Shown here in pieces: positions 9,001 to 19,209 of a stretch of 19,572 bases of DNA. Within the stretch, counting starts at the first letter, position 1; each line of letters opens with the position of its first letter. The stretch is taken from contig UZAN01043102.1 in NCBI GenBank assembly GCA_900618425.1, forward strand, positions 2,475 to 22,046, written 5' to 3'. Made by a program: the position numbers and the translations under genes. Source of the stretch: Echinostoma caproni. Its lineage: Eukaryota; Platyhelminthes; Trematoda; Plagiorchiida; Echinostomatidae. The notes beneath the pieces were generated by a model, which did not search any database, was not told where the DNA came from, and was given only the letters and a program-made list of their open reading frames with translations.

Positions 9001-10241
9001 TGTGGCCCANNGTGGCCCACAAAGTGAAGTAGACATACATCGCTAAAACACAGTAGTCCCAGGCCCTTATTGCTGCGATGACCTTTGGCAAGTGACCTGT
9101 TCAATTTGACCGGCACTGCTCTAGCAAGGACAACCGAGGTTGTTATTCGACCGTTCGCACAGACACGTCAGTGCGATGGCGGTTTTGATCAATTGGAGAT
9201 CTTACTTCGCACCTTCATTTACCAGCTAGGATAATGCGGTTGGCACGGCTACGTTAATGAGACAGTCCATCGATCAATGGAATTTCGGTCCCAGTAACGA
9301 GACCAATCTTACGCACACATGGTAGTAGTTTGGTAACCACTGTGTCAAAATAACCACTAAATCGTTCGAGGTTTAACGAACAGTAGTGCATAAAAAACTA
9401 TGTAAATTACAGCCGTTGTTCCATTCGGTAGCTAGCATAGAACGGAAACTGAGTCGGAACATTACAGACGGTACAAAATAACGTTATCGATACAAGCTGG
9501 CGGCTAATCGAAAAACATAAAAATGACCATCATAGAATTTTAAAATAAACAGACAACTTCTGCTTCAAAATGACACTCATCAGTAGATACGTAATTTGAA
9601 AAATCTTCGATCGGATGGAATTTATCCTCTGGTAACTGCATTGGTGTTTATGGGTTTGAACCCAGCATTTATGAAGTCGTACAACAGTACATGGAAATGA
9701 GCAAACCTTAATTCTTTTTTTACTAGAGCCATGGCGATGACAATGTCCATTTCGGCCTTTATGTGGAAGTGCTAACCGTATTCCAGTAGATTTTTACAGA
9801 ACTAACTTTCGAAGGAGCAATTCAAAACCTGGCCCATTGGTTCTTACACTAAAGAGCGGGTTGAAAGGAACTGTGTGCATTTTGCATTCAAGTATGATGT
9901 CATGGTGAAAGGCGTCATCCAGAGATAGCAAAATAGAGCGTTCTTGGGCGAGGCCTTTGAATTCGGCCGCACCATTTAGCTCGAAAATCGTATTTACACT
10001 TTTAATGGATTTATTCATCATGAAATCGCATCGTTATCAATTTCAAGGACACCAAATACTGTCCTACACAAGCAGGCTAATGTTATCGTGTTATCGCGCG
10101 AACCGCACCTTTTGTGAAATATTTCGAAAATGTAAAAAATAATTTCAAGTGGATGACCAAAACACAAGGCGGCAGAAGGAGAAAACATGGAGCAAGGTGA
10201 CAAGTCGCTCTCGGTCAGTGCAGCAGCAATCAAATGCAAAT
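6005..10241. other. Long stretch without a supported gene
   Basis: I see no gene in this 4.2 kb. It contains a TG-rich tract at 8159-8183 and a T-rich stretch at about 8749-8824 that includes a pyrimidine run ending TTTTTATCCAG, like a 3' splice site, but with no coding frame after it. It also has Ns at 8663 and 9010-9011. Open frames are all under 95 codons and carry no family motif. It could be intergenic or intronic. Confidence 0.5.
8159..8183. repeat. TG/CG-rich imperfect microsatellite
   Basis: An impure alternating tract (GTGTGTGTGCGTGCTTGCGT and following), similar in pattern to 2739-2760. Confidence 0.8.
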
Positions 10242-10276
10242 TCCGATGCATACAGCTACCACTGATTTGACTTGAC
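10242..10276. repeat. Short dispersed similarity, copy 1
   Basis: About 35 bases (CCGATGCATACAGCTACCAC and following) match 11784-11825 with few substitutions and one gap of about 6 bases, in the same orientation. The matching core is too long to be comfortably random, but the flanks do not align, so the two may be ends of differently truncated copies of one element. Confidence 0.5.
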
Positions 10277-11783
10277 AAACCATCTTGCAGCTGATATCAG
10301 GCAATCAAATTCGGAATAACGCCAAATTCATTCATGCGTTTTTATGATAATTATAATTTCAGGTTGGGCTTTTGCAACCTCTACCACGGGGACACAGTGG
10401 AGTTCGGAATTTACCTATACTGCTAACTTTTCTCCAATCAGCATACCATACCAGATTAGCCTCATTTACTGTCCTCAGTTTTTTCTTTGGTATTCAGGAA
10501 ATATTTCTCTTGAAATGCACCAGCGCTGCTGGCAAGTTCTCTGACATACGATATATAACACCCGGCTCAGTCAAAATTTTGCTGTGCAGTCTGTTTTTCT
10601 CTGATAGATAGGTGCTTGCATACTGTCACATCAAACGACACCGTCTTAGACTGCTGGCATCTGTGTACCTTCCTCCCAAAGTTTATCCAATCCATGAGCA
10701 GTGTCAGGTGAAATGTCATTGGCTGAATGCGATATTGCATGTTGGTTGGTCATTGGACCACCCGGTAAGTCGGTCAACGACTCAATGAGTACGTATCAGG
10801 AAGTGCGATACATTGAGGGGGCGATATTGTCTGGCCAGAATCTACATCATTCCGTTTATGGTTGGTTTGTTAAAAGTGGGACCTTGGTGAAACAATACGA
10901 CTGCCCATTGGTACGACATATCCAGCGATTGACTGTACATGACTTCCAAGTAACGAGCACAACAGACCACACGTGTATGGGGAGGTGGATGGAATGATCG
11001 GTACAGAACAAGGACTGAATGCAGGTGGGTCAACCAGACAGAAAGGAGCGATGAAGATTACAAGTGCATTCGTGTACTTCAATTCGAATAAAGTGAACAG
11101 TGGACATATCTATGAACTTACCTGACACTGAACTAACAAATTGTTGTGTGTGAAGTCAATAACTTGAGCGAAAGGAATGTCAACGCGGAGGCAGAGGGTG
11201 ATAATCAGAATGCACAGTGAGATGAAGCAACAATAAATGGTTCTGGAGAACAGATTCACCAGTCAGACTTTGATCACTCTGTGTTAACAGATCGATACTG
11301 AAGTACAGGTTCAACATGCTTCGGTAATTGAAGGTTTTGCACAATAAAACCTATCTCAGTTCACATTCAATATTCAATATTCTGTTCTTCACAGTTTGTC
11401 AGAACATAATTAAACCTCTCACCAACACAAATGCCATGACTATTAGACTACCTGACTACAATGACCAAGCACTGCTCAGCAACCGATCCTCTCAGATATG
11501 CCGCCGGAATAGGATGTTCTTATAGCATTCCGCAGATGAAATGGGAGAGCAAGTCAAATCGACGAAAGGCTTTGGACGAAGGAAATTATTTGTGATCCAA
11601 AACTTTTGTTTGTAGTTTTGATTCTGTTTTGTTATATCTCGCACGTCAAATTGTTGAAGAAAAGAAAGTCTACGAGCAATTAGTTGATTGCTTGTCTCAC
11701 TAACGAAGAATGTATCTAGTAATTTCTGTTTTATTTTGTACTATTTTGTAACTCTGCATCCACAAATTCTGAAACGTTGCCTA
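10277..11783. other. No supported gene
   Basis: The frame at 10701-10997 (98 codons, containing CDIACWLVIGPPGKSV) looks orderly but has no recognisable domain. Its GPPGKS is one residue short of a P-loop. The stretch starting at 10362 follows a good-looking acceptor (ATAATTTCAG), but the three frames after it give no recognisable protein. Nothing else stands out. Confidence 0.45.
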
Positions 11784-11825
11784 TCCCGATGCATAAAGTT
11801 ACCACTGACTTCACTACACTTGACT
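11784..11825. repeat. Short dispersed similarity, copy 2
   Basis: Partner of 10242-10276 in the same orientation (CCCGATGCATAAAGTTACCA and following, ending CACTTGAC). Sequence beyond it does not resemble the partner's flank. Confidence 0.5.
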
Positions 11826-12239
11826 ATGAGGTAACAACAGTCGCGGACCTGCGCGCTACAAGTTTCCGATGACCAATAAGAACGAAAGCGATTTGGACCA
11901 ATCAAATGACTGTTGTGCATTCAGGAATACCGTGGCCGAAAACAAACACGAAATCTGATTACTCAATACACTCTGGAACAAATAGATTTTTTGTACAGAT
12001 TATTTTGACGCATTCAATTTGTTCCACTTACTTAACCGCCATTTTCATGAGCTTCTCCCAATGTCTCAGATTGAGAAACTCCACTGGCTGAATACGATTC
12101 CGATTCCGATTAATTATCTGTGAATATTTCGAAATCTAAATATATAATTGTCAGTATTGTTAGTTACCTCTCCTCCTCCCTGTTAGGTTTGCCTTCTTAT
12201 CATTTAGATATTTTAACCCTGATCGATATCAACGAGGTG

Positions 12240-12660
12240 AGGCTGAGGAAGCCCTAATCATTGCCTTCTCGTGGAGGAGATGTTTTCCCATCAAATAAAG
12301 GGGATGAAAAGCCGACATCTGGGGCTATAACCGGGTCGGTGAACCACTGACACCTTACCTAGGGGTGTTGGCTAAAAACCATGATTCCGAAACAAACAAG
12401 AAGAGGCGTACGAACCACACACACCTTCCTGGTTGTGGTTGTGGTCAACGGCTCGATTGGGTATCGAGGTGTATTGGTCACCTTGGACTGAACTGAACTG
12501 GACACCGGCCTCAAATGGATTACGGTTTTCACACAACTCCCCGTTGCTTTGAGGGTCAGGCTTTGGCTAGCCAAAGACTCCGGTTGTAGAATCCCCAAGA
12601 AATTTCACCTGCCTTGGTCCGAGCAACCCGGCGGTGTCGCGCCCAGGAGCAAATCATGGG
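12240..12660 (-). repeat. Dispersed repeat, copy B (minus orientation)
   Basis: The reverse complement of this segment aligns with copy A at about 5608-6004, sharing CCGGGTTGCTCGG, GTCTTTGGCTAGCCAAAGCC, AATACACCTC, CCCAATCGAGCCG, GTGTGGTTCGTACGCCTC, GGTTTTTAGCCAACACCCCT, GGTTCACCGACCCGGTTAT and CCACGAGAAGGCAATGA. Divergence and small indels are spread throughout, so both copies are old. A minus-strand frame covers part of it (QPESLASQSLTLKATGSCV), but copy A does not keep the same frame, arguing against a protein. Confidence 0.85.
12561..12576. repeat. 16-bp perfect palindrome inside repeat copy B
   Basis: CTTTGGCTAGCCAAAG is its own reverse complement. The matching part of copy A reads CCTTTGACTAGCCTGTTTG and is only partly palindromic, so the symmetry is either ancestral and lost in A or gained in B. 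Confidence 0.85.
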
Positions 12661-15013
12661 TCTTTTATAAAGCTAATTGTACCGTGATTAGTTTGGCACA
12701 CAGTCTGAACTCAGATGTGTGTGAAATATATAAAATGCATGGTTCCTGGACTAGCTTTATTCTTCAGCTCCGGATCACAACAGTACCAAAGAAGCACATG
12801 GCGGTTCTTACCGCTCATCATTTATACATCGTTCAGGCTATCGATCGTTTTTGAGGATGGTCACTAACCTCGAACCTCGTTTTACGCTTCGGGGATATTC
12901 AATCCAGTCATTAAAATGACTAGTGATATAAAACAATCTAGAATAGGCCTGATTATCGAGTTTGTTGAAATCAGATCCATGTAAAAGTCAAATAACCATC
13001 ACAGAATGCACAGTGATTCCCCACAGTTGACTTGTGGCACAAATATTCTCTGAAGTGCAAACGAGAACTTTCATCAACTCGTTTTCATTGATTGGACGTT
13101 CTTGAATAGTGGGGTTAAATATTTTCAAAAGCGTTTTTTGGAGATCGCTGACGTTTATATAGATGTCCCAGTAACTCAGACAACTCGAGTGCGTGCACAG
13201 TTTGTGAACAACAGTGTACAGACTTTTGCATAGTTGCCTTTTTCGATAGATGTTTGACTACAACAAGGTTGGTCTTTAAAAACCAATTGCACATGGCAAC
13301 GTACAAACAAAATGAATGGAATCACATATTCACAATGGAATAAGGAATTAACAGTGGTTACATCTGTTGGACAGATGTGAGATAATCCCCGTCAACTGAT
13401 GAAAATTGCTTCAGAAAACTTTCAATAGGCCACCGCTGTGCAAGACGAACTTGAAAATTGTGCTGAGGTTAACCAATCGACCGCCAGCCTGAAATTGCAA
13501 TTGCGATGGCCCAATTTCTCCTGATTGGAGTGTATTACTCGAAAATCTACAGTTTGGGATTCGAAATCGCGCTCATAGTAAGCTAGCATAATCCGCTAAT
13601 ACTGAAATGCCGGAAGAATACCACAGAAGTGGAGGTTAGTTAGTTGGAACAAATCACGCCAATTAAGTATTACATACGAAGGAAGATAATTGGTTGAACG
13701 ACTAGTAACCAATCGACATCAGTGTGGTCTGTTTATGGGCTTGTCAATATTAAGTCCAGCAGATTGAATGTGTTTTTGCCTACCGGATTGGTCGAAATCT
13801 TCGTCTACTGATTGACTATCTGAAAAATGTATCGCGGTGCGTGCGTTTTGCCATCCGATCACCGTCACCACACAGTGTCATGCAATACTGTGCCATGGCT
13901 GAGATGTGCTTGGCAATTAGGATACAAAACATTTTATCTATTCATCTCATATGAGGGATTCCATATTTGCCTGGAAATTCATTAATCAGGTTTGAATGAT
14001 TGCACGACGAGTTGATTACTCTTTCGATAGTTAACGATAGTTAACTTATTGGACAATATGTGCAACACCGGAGGGTATGACTTAATGAGCGTCGGAGGAA
14101 ACATAGACAAAATTTAGACTCTCTAGTCCTATTGTATCACACCACTGGGAGCCGAAGAGCCACAATTCAATACTGGTGATCACGTGATCACGTAATTCTT
14201 CGGCCACAATAGCGGTCAGAAGTCTTAGTGCAAACAAGGGAGACAATCAAGGAGACAAATCACTCATAATTCATGTACCCAAAGCAATATTACAAACTTA
14301 GTCAAACGTGCTTTTATGAATATACCGTGGCTATTGGAATGATCACAGTTTGACCCGCATTCAAATGCATTGAGAACATGTATCTATCACTAAAAGGATG
14401 AGTCAGAAAAAGGAATGATTAGCGAGGATGCAGTTTACTGTTAGCATTTGTTATGAAAACTGATATCATTTGACCATGAACATGAAAGTCACTAACGGGC
14501 ATGATGATTCAAATTGGCGCAAAACCTTTACCTTCTGGTTGAACAGCCTGTTTCGACATAGACAAAGTCGTTTTTAACTCCCAGGTTTCTATTTAATCTG
14601 ACCCAAACTGAAAGGATTTATTACCTAACCTGTCAAATTCGATTTTTGTGTTCCGAAGACTAAGATATCAAAGACTCACAAGCGATTCTAGTCAGACACA
14701 GGAATCGTTGGTCTTGAAATTTTCAAACTAGTCGTGATTCAGCAGTCAGAAGGCGACTTGTATTCACCCACCGGAATTTTCCGACACTGATAGTCTGGAT
14801 GAGAGCCATGAAAGTGGCGATTAAGTGAGTGGAACAAATGTATATCTTGTTCCGCGTATTTTTTCCGATCACGGTATAAGGCATGAGTATATGACAAGAA
14901 ATTTCCTTGGTCCAAATGGTTTTCGTTCTTATTGGTCATCGAGAATCCGTTACGCTTATCTCCGTGACCCGATCACCGTACACAATCCCTAGTACATTGA
15001 AACACCCTTACAG
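12661..15013. other. Long stretch without a supported gene
   Basis: No gene recognised. Small structures are a tandem 10-base duplication CGATAGTTAA at 14025-14044, a 16-bp palindrome at 14176-14191, and a short imperfect doubling of GGAGACAA around 14240-14265. Open frames are short and motif-free. Confidence 0.5.
14176..14191. repeat. 16-bp perfect palindrome with central E-box CACGTG
   Basis: GTGATCACGTGATCAC is its own reverse complement and is also two direct copies of the 8-mer GTGATCAC. The CACGTG at 14181-14186 is the core of an E-box, bound by bHLH factors in animals. Without a nearby gene start, a regulatory role is guesswork. Confidence 0.8.
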
Positions 15014-15325
15014 GTTTATCCCAACCGCTTTTGCTCGATTGCGAAAGTTTTGGGGAGCATAATGTCTAGCACCGGCGAGATATCGAACAGCAACATACGA
15101 CAGTTATCAAGTGTATCATCGGAGACATCAACACAGTCAAGAGTTTGCTTCAGTGGGCACGTACCCTTTCATTGGATCTTGCCTAGCGATTTATGCTGTG
15201 CCCGACATACCAAGATATCGAAAACATTTTTGAACCATCACAGTCTGCCCGTGATCATCGCGTTCCAGAAGCGCGACCAAGATGATCTCGAATTCGATAG
15301 TTGTACTTTGCACTGTGCCAAATAA
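15014..15325 (+). CDS. Possible terminal exon, unknown product
   Basis: The plus frame is open from 14993 to TAA at 15323-15325. A plausible 3' splice site (CACCCTTACAG) ends at 15013 and leaves the frame intact: VYPNRFCSIAKVLGSIM, then a Ser/Thr-rich part, then FHWILPSDLC, SLPVIIAFQKRDQDDLEFD and a C-terminal CTLHCAK. An internal ATG at 15062 would give an 88-residue protein instead. Codons are well mixed. There is no signal peptide, membrane span or motif I recognise, and no AATAAA close downstream of the stop. It could be a last exon, or a chance open frame. Confidence 0.25.
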   Translation, partial: VYPNRFCSIAKVLGSIMSSTGEISNSNIRQLSSVSSETSTQSRVCFSGHVPFHWILPSDLCCARHTKISKTFLNHHSLPVIIAFQKRDQDDLEFDSCTLHCAK

Positions 15326-16770
15326 CATCACTTATATATTTTTTTTCTCAATTCGCGGAATGCGTTTTGATACCCGTTTAGTGGAATAACCGATTGGAAG
15401 TAGTTATCAAACATCGAAACATTACACACTTTGAAACGGTCACAATATCAACTTTTTCATAAGGATCTTGGAGAATGTAAACGGAAAAATTAAATTTGAG
15501 CAGGAACATTAGATACCCTGGCAGACAAAACGAATTATTTTATCGCTCATATTTAAATAATGAAGTATACGGTGTTTGACTAAAGTAGTGCAGTTTCTCT
15601 CTACCCTTCTTCATCCATCCATCAATCACCACTGAATGCTTGAATTTGTATCGGCATTTTATAGCACAGTATCACTCACAATGCACACACAACAACAATA
15701 ACAACAAAAACAAAGGAACATTATCGACGTCGGACACATGTGAGTCCAACACACTTTAAAACGGTGAATGACAATATGATGCACGTGACTATCACAATGA
15801 TGAACTGAAACACAATGCGGACGTCCACAGACGACTTGTACGTTATCTCACTACAGTAACACACACAGGCACGAGGTGGATCCGAACGCTACGGACCAGA
15901 TACACCAATAGCCACAGAAGTCGTCTAGCTCCAAAAACACGATCATAGCACAGAATACCGACCCCGAAGTACAATTAGTCTACTTCAAGCTACGAAAGTA
16001 AGAACACAGTCGGCAGGCAACGAACGTATATTTGGGGCAGGAAATGCAATTCGGATAGAGAGTGTTTACTCATCTGCTCAGATACTGCTCCAAAGTCTGA
16101 ATATACAAACATTAGGCACTGATACAAAATAATGAGGAAATAGATAAAAACAGGGGGTTGAAAAAGACAGCTAAAATGGTACGAAAAATGATTCGAACTA
16201 TAAAGAAAAATTCAAAAATACTCACAAATTAGACGGCCTTTGGTAAATAAAATAAAACTTTCTACCTAACAAAGATACAGGGTGATGTTTACAGAAGTAG
16301 CCGTTAGTTTGCTGAACAAATATTAGCCGATCGGCGTTTGAATCCTTTCAGTTTTGACATTCCTAGTTGAACCACACTAAATTTGATCCATCCATAGCAT
16401 TGGCTTCTTACTGATTGTCGAGAAACTCTGTCGTGTAGCTCCCTGAGCGCTGGATCACCACAGGAATGCGCCCTGGATTGCTCTCTAACCCAAGCGCTTA
16501 AAATTTGGATTCAACAATGGCTGGAACGTACTGCGTGCAGGTTAAACCATGGAATTGTTATTTTCTTCATTGTAGAAGGGGTGTGATAGTGAATTGGTAA
16601 TCAGAACCGTTGATAGACCGTAAAAACTTGACAGTGCATGAGTAGTTCCTCGCAGAGTTGTAGCCGAAAATGTGACTTCCCACGGTTATATTACCATGAG
16701 ACGATGAGCTGGCGCTGGGACTCAGTGGTGGCCATTTGATGGTAGCCATAGACTTTTCACTGTTGACAAA
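15326..16770. other. No gene seen; A-rich/CAA tract
   Basis: AT-rich sequence with an A-rich CAA-type tract at 15684-15715 and several A-runs around 16130-16260. The minus-strand open frame overlapping 16567-16860 (97 codons) has no recognisable motif. No RNA gene seen. Confidence 0.5.
15684..15715. repeat. Imperfect (CAA)n / A-rich tract
   Basis: CACACACAACAACAATAACA followed by further CAA and A-rich units. Simple sequence. Confidence 0.85.
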
Positions 16771-16954
16771 ATGTTGAAAATTGATTCTCTTAGCTCGGGT
16801 GAACTGATTGTGACGAACGGTTGCCTGAACTACAGCTGTCCATCTGAATTCCAGCAACACTGCATTTGTTTAGTGCTAACAGTTCATTTGATCTATACTG
16901 ATCATCCATTAGATTTCTTCCCCGTGTACAATCCACACTTTATCCAGTCGGCCA

Positions 16955-17109
16955 TACACCGAGGCAGCACCGGACTCGAGTTGCGCCCAAATCAGAGCTT
17001 AGCAGTTGTGCATATCTACCAGGGGTATTCAGAGTTATCATTTCCGTCAGTCAGTCAGTCAGTCAGTCAGTCAGTCAGTCAGTCAGTCAGTCAGTCAGTC
17101 AGTCAGTCA
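16955..17109 (+). repeat. Putative retroposon or dispersed-repeat end tailing into (GTCA)n
   Basis: The roughly 90 bases before the tetranucleotide array (CGAGGCAGCACCGGACTCGA ... GCATATCTACCAGGGGTATT) resemble, from memory, sequence that recurs beside TCAG/GTCA arrays in liver-fluke genomes. Non-LTR elements of the RTE clade often end in short tandem repeats, so the array may be an element's 3' tail. No second copy lies in this window, so the left boundary is a guess. Confidence 0.35.
17046..17109. repeat. (GTCA)16 tetranucleotide microsatellite
   Basis: Sixteen perfect GTCA units, 64 bases. An open frame running through it from 16771 (117 codons) reads as repeating SVSQ. This is a by-product of the array and not evidence of a protein. 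Confidence 0.97.
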
Positions 17110-17268
17110 ATTATACGAGCTTAATCAGTCTGTCTTGTGCAAACCATGAAGATTCATATGGGTTGAAACGCTACAGCCCCTCAGTGTTCCCATTCAGCGA
17201 TTCCGCACATTTATAAGATGAATCCATCACCATATATTGTGGCTGAGTGGTGTATATGTTTTGAAGGC

Positions 17269-17287
17269 TTATCCTAAATTAGGATAA
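17269..17287. repeat. Perfect inverted repeat, 9-bp arms with 1-base spacer
   Basis: TTATCCTAA-A-TTAGGATAA. It sits 26 bases beyond the donor side of the minus-strand exon candidate at 17313-17557. Function unknown; AT-rich palindromes of this size can occur by chance. Confidence 0.75.
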
Positions 17288-17312
17288 TGAGGAAATTACT
17301 GATATGGCTTAC

Positions 17313-17557
17313 ATGAAATTGTTTGGTAGATTTGGAAGTGTACACTTCAAATGTAGTCAACATTTTACTTGTTTCTGAGATGTCTTGGAAACACTGTGTG
17401 AAGCAGTTCCATTCTTGTCTCGAATCACCTGAAGCGATGCACACAGATCGAATCAATCGGAATTCTAACTGGGGTTCTAATTCGGCTATCAGGGAGTCAA
17501 TTGTTGTTTTGGTACTCTTACTGACAGTGACGTTCGATCGCAAAATATCCGGTAGTG
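17313..17557 (-). CDS. Possible internal exon, unknown product
   Basis: On the minus strand a frame is open from about 17600 to 17274. Within it, a candidate 3' splice site (CCATATATCAG, ending at 17558) and a strong-looking 5' splice site (CAT followed by GTAAGC, GT at 17312-17311) would delimit a 245-base exon. It has no internal stop and ends on a complete codon. The product reads NVTVSKSTKTTIDSL, IAELEPQLEFRLIRSVCI, EWNCFTQCFQDISETSKM and so on. It is polar and rich in helix-favouring stretches, without a motif I recognise. The plus strand is also open over part of this region (17323-17595). The splice signals favour the minus reading, but only a transcript would settle it. Confidence 0.3.
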
Positions 17558-19050
17558 CTGATATATGGCAAGTCAATGAGCGAACGCCCGAGTAATCCAC
17601 GCATTTAGCGGATCAGATGAGTAACCCCTGATGCTTAGGTTCGATAGATATGCACCGCTTATGAGTCCTAACAAGGAGCAAGCACAGTAGCACTTCTTGA
17701 TTTTTCTAGTGGTGAGCGACACGTTGATTCTGAATGAGGGGTATAGGTCACATCATTTAAAGGATGTTGATCCAAACATGCGTAAGTTGACTAATTGAAG
17801 AATCGGTAATGGTAAAACAATTTTATTTTTCCCCACTGCGATCAATGGGGAATGGAAGTAGAGGTTATCCCAGGGCAAAAGTCATTTAGTTTGGGTGTGA
17901 AAATGTGTATGCCAAACTAAAGTCCGTTACATCACAAAGGCATTTTGAGTCCTTGTAATCCACTCTAAATCACAGATATTTAAGGCTTATTCTCTTGACG
18001 GTCAGTGAACAATGTTATCCCTCGTAGTTNGAAAGACGATGGTAAATTGTTCGCACATGGCTTCTGACTTACTCAAGTGATACACTAGGTGTTACAATCG
18101 AAGCGTACAACGATATTGTTACTTGTTTATAAGGCGCACTTTGGGACTAATTCCTGTTTGTCCTTTCGTCGGCTCAACGGTTAGCAAGTTTCTAGCAAGT
18201 GAGGTAAGACACCGTTGGATATGTATCGTGAGTTGCATCACAACGAGTCCTTGGTCAAATATTCAAAGACAACCATTGTCCCAAAATAGCAGTTTACCTG
18301 GCTAGTCACCATTTCACTACAGTGTGGCGCATTTCAGTCGATAGATTGCAGTTGCACACGCGCGGGTTTATCGATCTTTCGATCACCTGACTAATCCTGA
18401 CTAATGCATTTGGCTGTTCCGACTTAGTTTTGCTTTTCACCTCGTTCTAAGCGAACTTAAATTCAAACCAACACGTACGTGTTTTCTCAGCCTGTATTCT
18501 CACTAATATTTCGGCGAAAAATACAAGTGATCTCAAGTTAAATTGTCTTTCGAAAACTTCAATTAATTTGCTGAACGGGCTGTTCGAATCGAGCGATTCA
18601 AGTACTGTTTTGATCCAAACGAAGTCAACAACATTTCACTCCAAGTGAACTTTATACAATCTGGTTGTGCAACTAAAACCTGTGGCCTAATACACAACCT
18701 GCCGGTGCACCAGACCTGCCGAGGACGAAGTTCTGCAATGAACCTGTTTTGTTTGTTTCTAACCCTTACCATCTGAAATCATTTGTTATGGATCCTGGAT
18801 TCCGTTTTTAACACACGCGTGCGGAATGAGAATGAGTGCATCGCTTCATTTATTATTGAAATCAAGAAACCTGCCGAACACTATGGTCAGGGTGACAACA
18901 GAAATGATATAATTTGCCGCTGTCTAGCTGTTGGTACACGAGAGATTTAGCTACAACGTTGTTTACTGGCGGATAGCAACCAGATCTACTGCACAAATGT
19001 CCTGGTTAACGGTTGAATACACTGACCTCGGCAGATAGTCCCCTGACTTT
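17558..19050. other. No supported gene
   Basis: Contains an N at 18030 and no repeat of note. A minus-strand frame at 18563-18772 (69 codons) follows an acceptor-like TTGCAG and reads CTGRLCIRPQVLVAQPDC, but no family is recognised. Other frames are shorter. Confidence 0.45.
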
Positions 19051-19209
19051 TCAACCAGCATATGATGTTCCTACAGTTCTAGAGGTCGTTGTGAACAATG
19101 CAATATTCCTGTGACTATCGCATACAGATTCCAATGGCGGTGTGCAATTCGGTTTGGCAGAGGTTGAACGAATGGCAACGAAAGCCATCACTGTGAACAA
19201 GCGCACCAT
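19051..19209 (-). pseudogene. Small secreted ORF resembling a truncated Kunitz-type inhibitor
   Basis: A 52-residue minus-strand ORF (ATG at 19209-19207, TGA at 19053-19051). Residues 1-18 (MVRLFTVMAFVAIRSTSA) look like a signal peptide with a cleavage-compatible end, followed by KPNCTPPLESVCDSH. The mature part can be laid on a Kunitz domain: Cys22 and Cys30 match the first two cysteines (7 residues between, usual 8). The third cysteine position, after the usual 15 residues, is Val46. SYAG at 49-52 sits where FxYGGC is expected, with TGA in place of the cysteine codon, one base from TGC or TGT. The same frame stays open for 14 codons after the stop. Kunitz inhibitors are small secreted serine-protease inhibitors, numerous in flukes. 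If the reading is right this is a decayed copy; the alternatives are an unrelated secreted peptide or chance. Confidence 0.35.

Noticed and set aside
10701..10997. Open frame containing GPPGKS, like a Walker A ATP-binding loop
   Set aside because: The spacing does not match GxxxxGK[ST], no Walker B or other NTPase motif follows, and the frame ends after 98 codons.
12359..12598. Minus-strand frame inside repeat copy B as a protein-coding gene
   Set aside because: Copy A of the same repeat does not preserve the frame, so coding constraint is unlikely.
13396..13417. CTGATGA followed by GAAA, as in a hammerhead ribozyme core (known in flatworm retroelements)
   Set aside because: The bases between the two motifs cannot form stem II, and no stems I or III are found around a cleavage triplet.
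16771..17124. 117-codon plus-strand open frame, the longest in the window
   Set aside because: Its last third is the SVSQ translation of the (GTCA)16 array. The remainder has no recognisable motif and overlaps a probable dispersed repeat.
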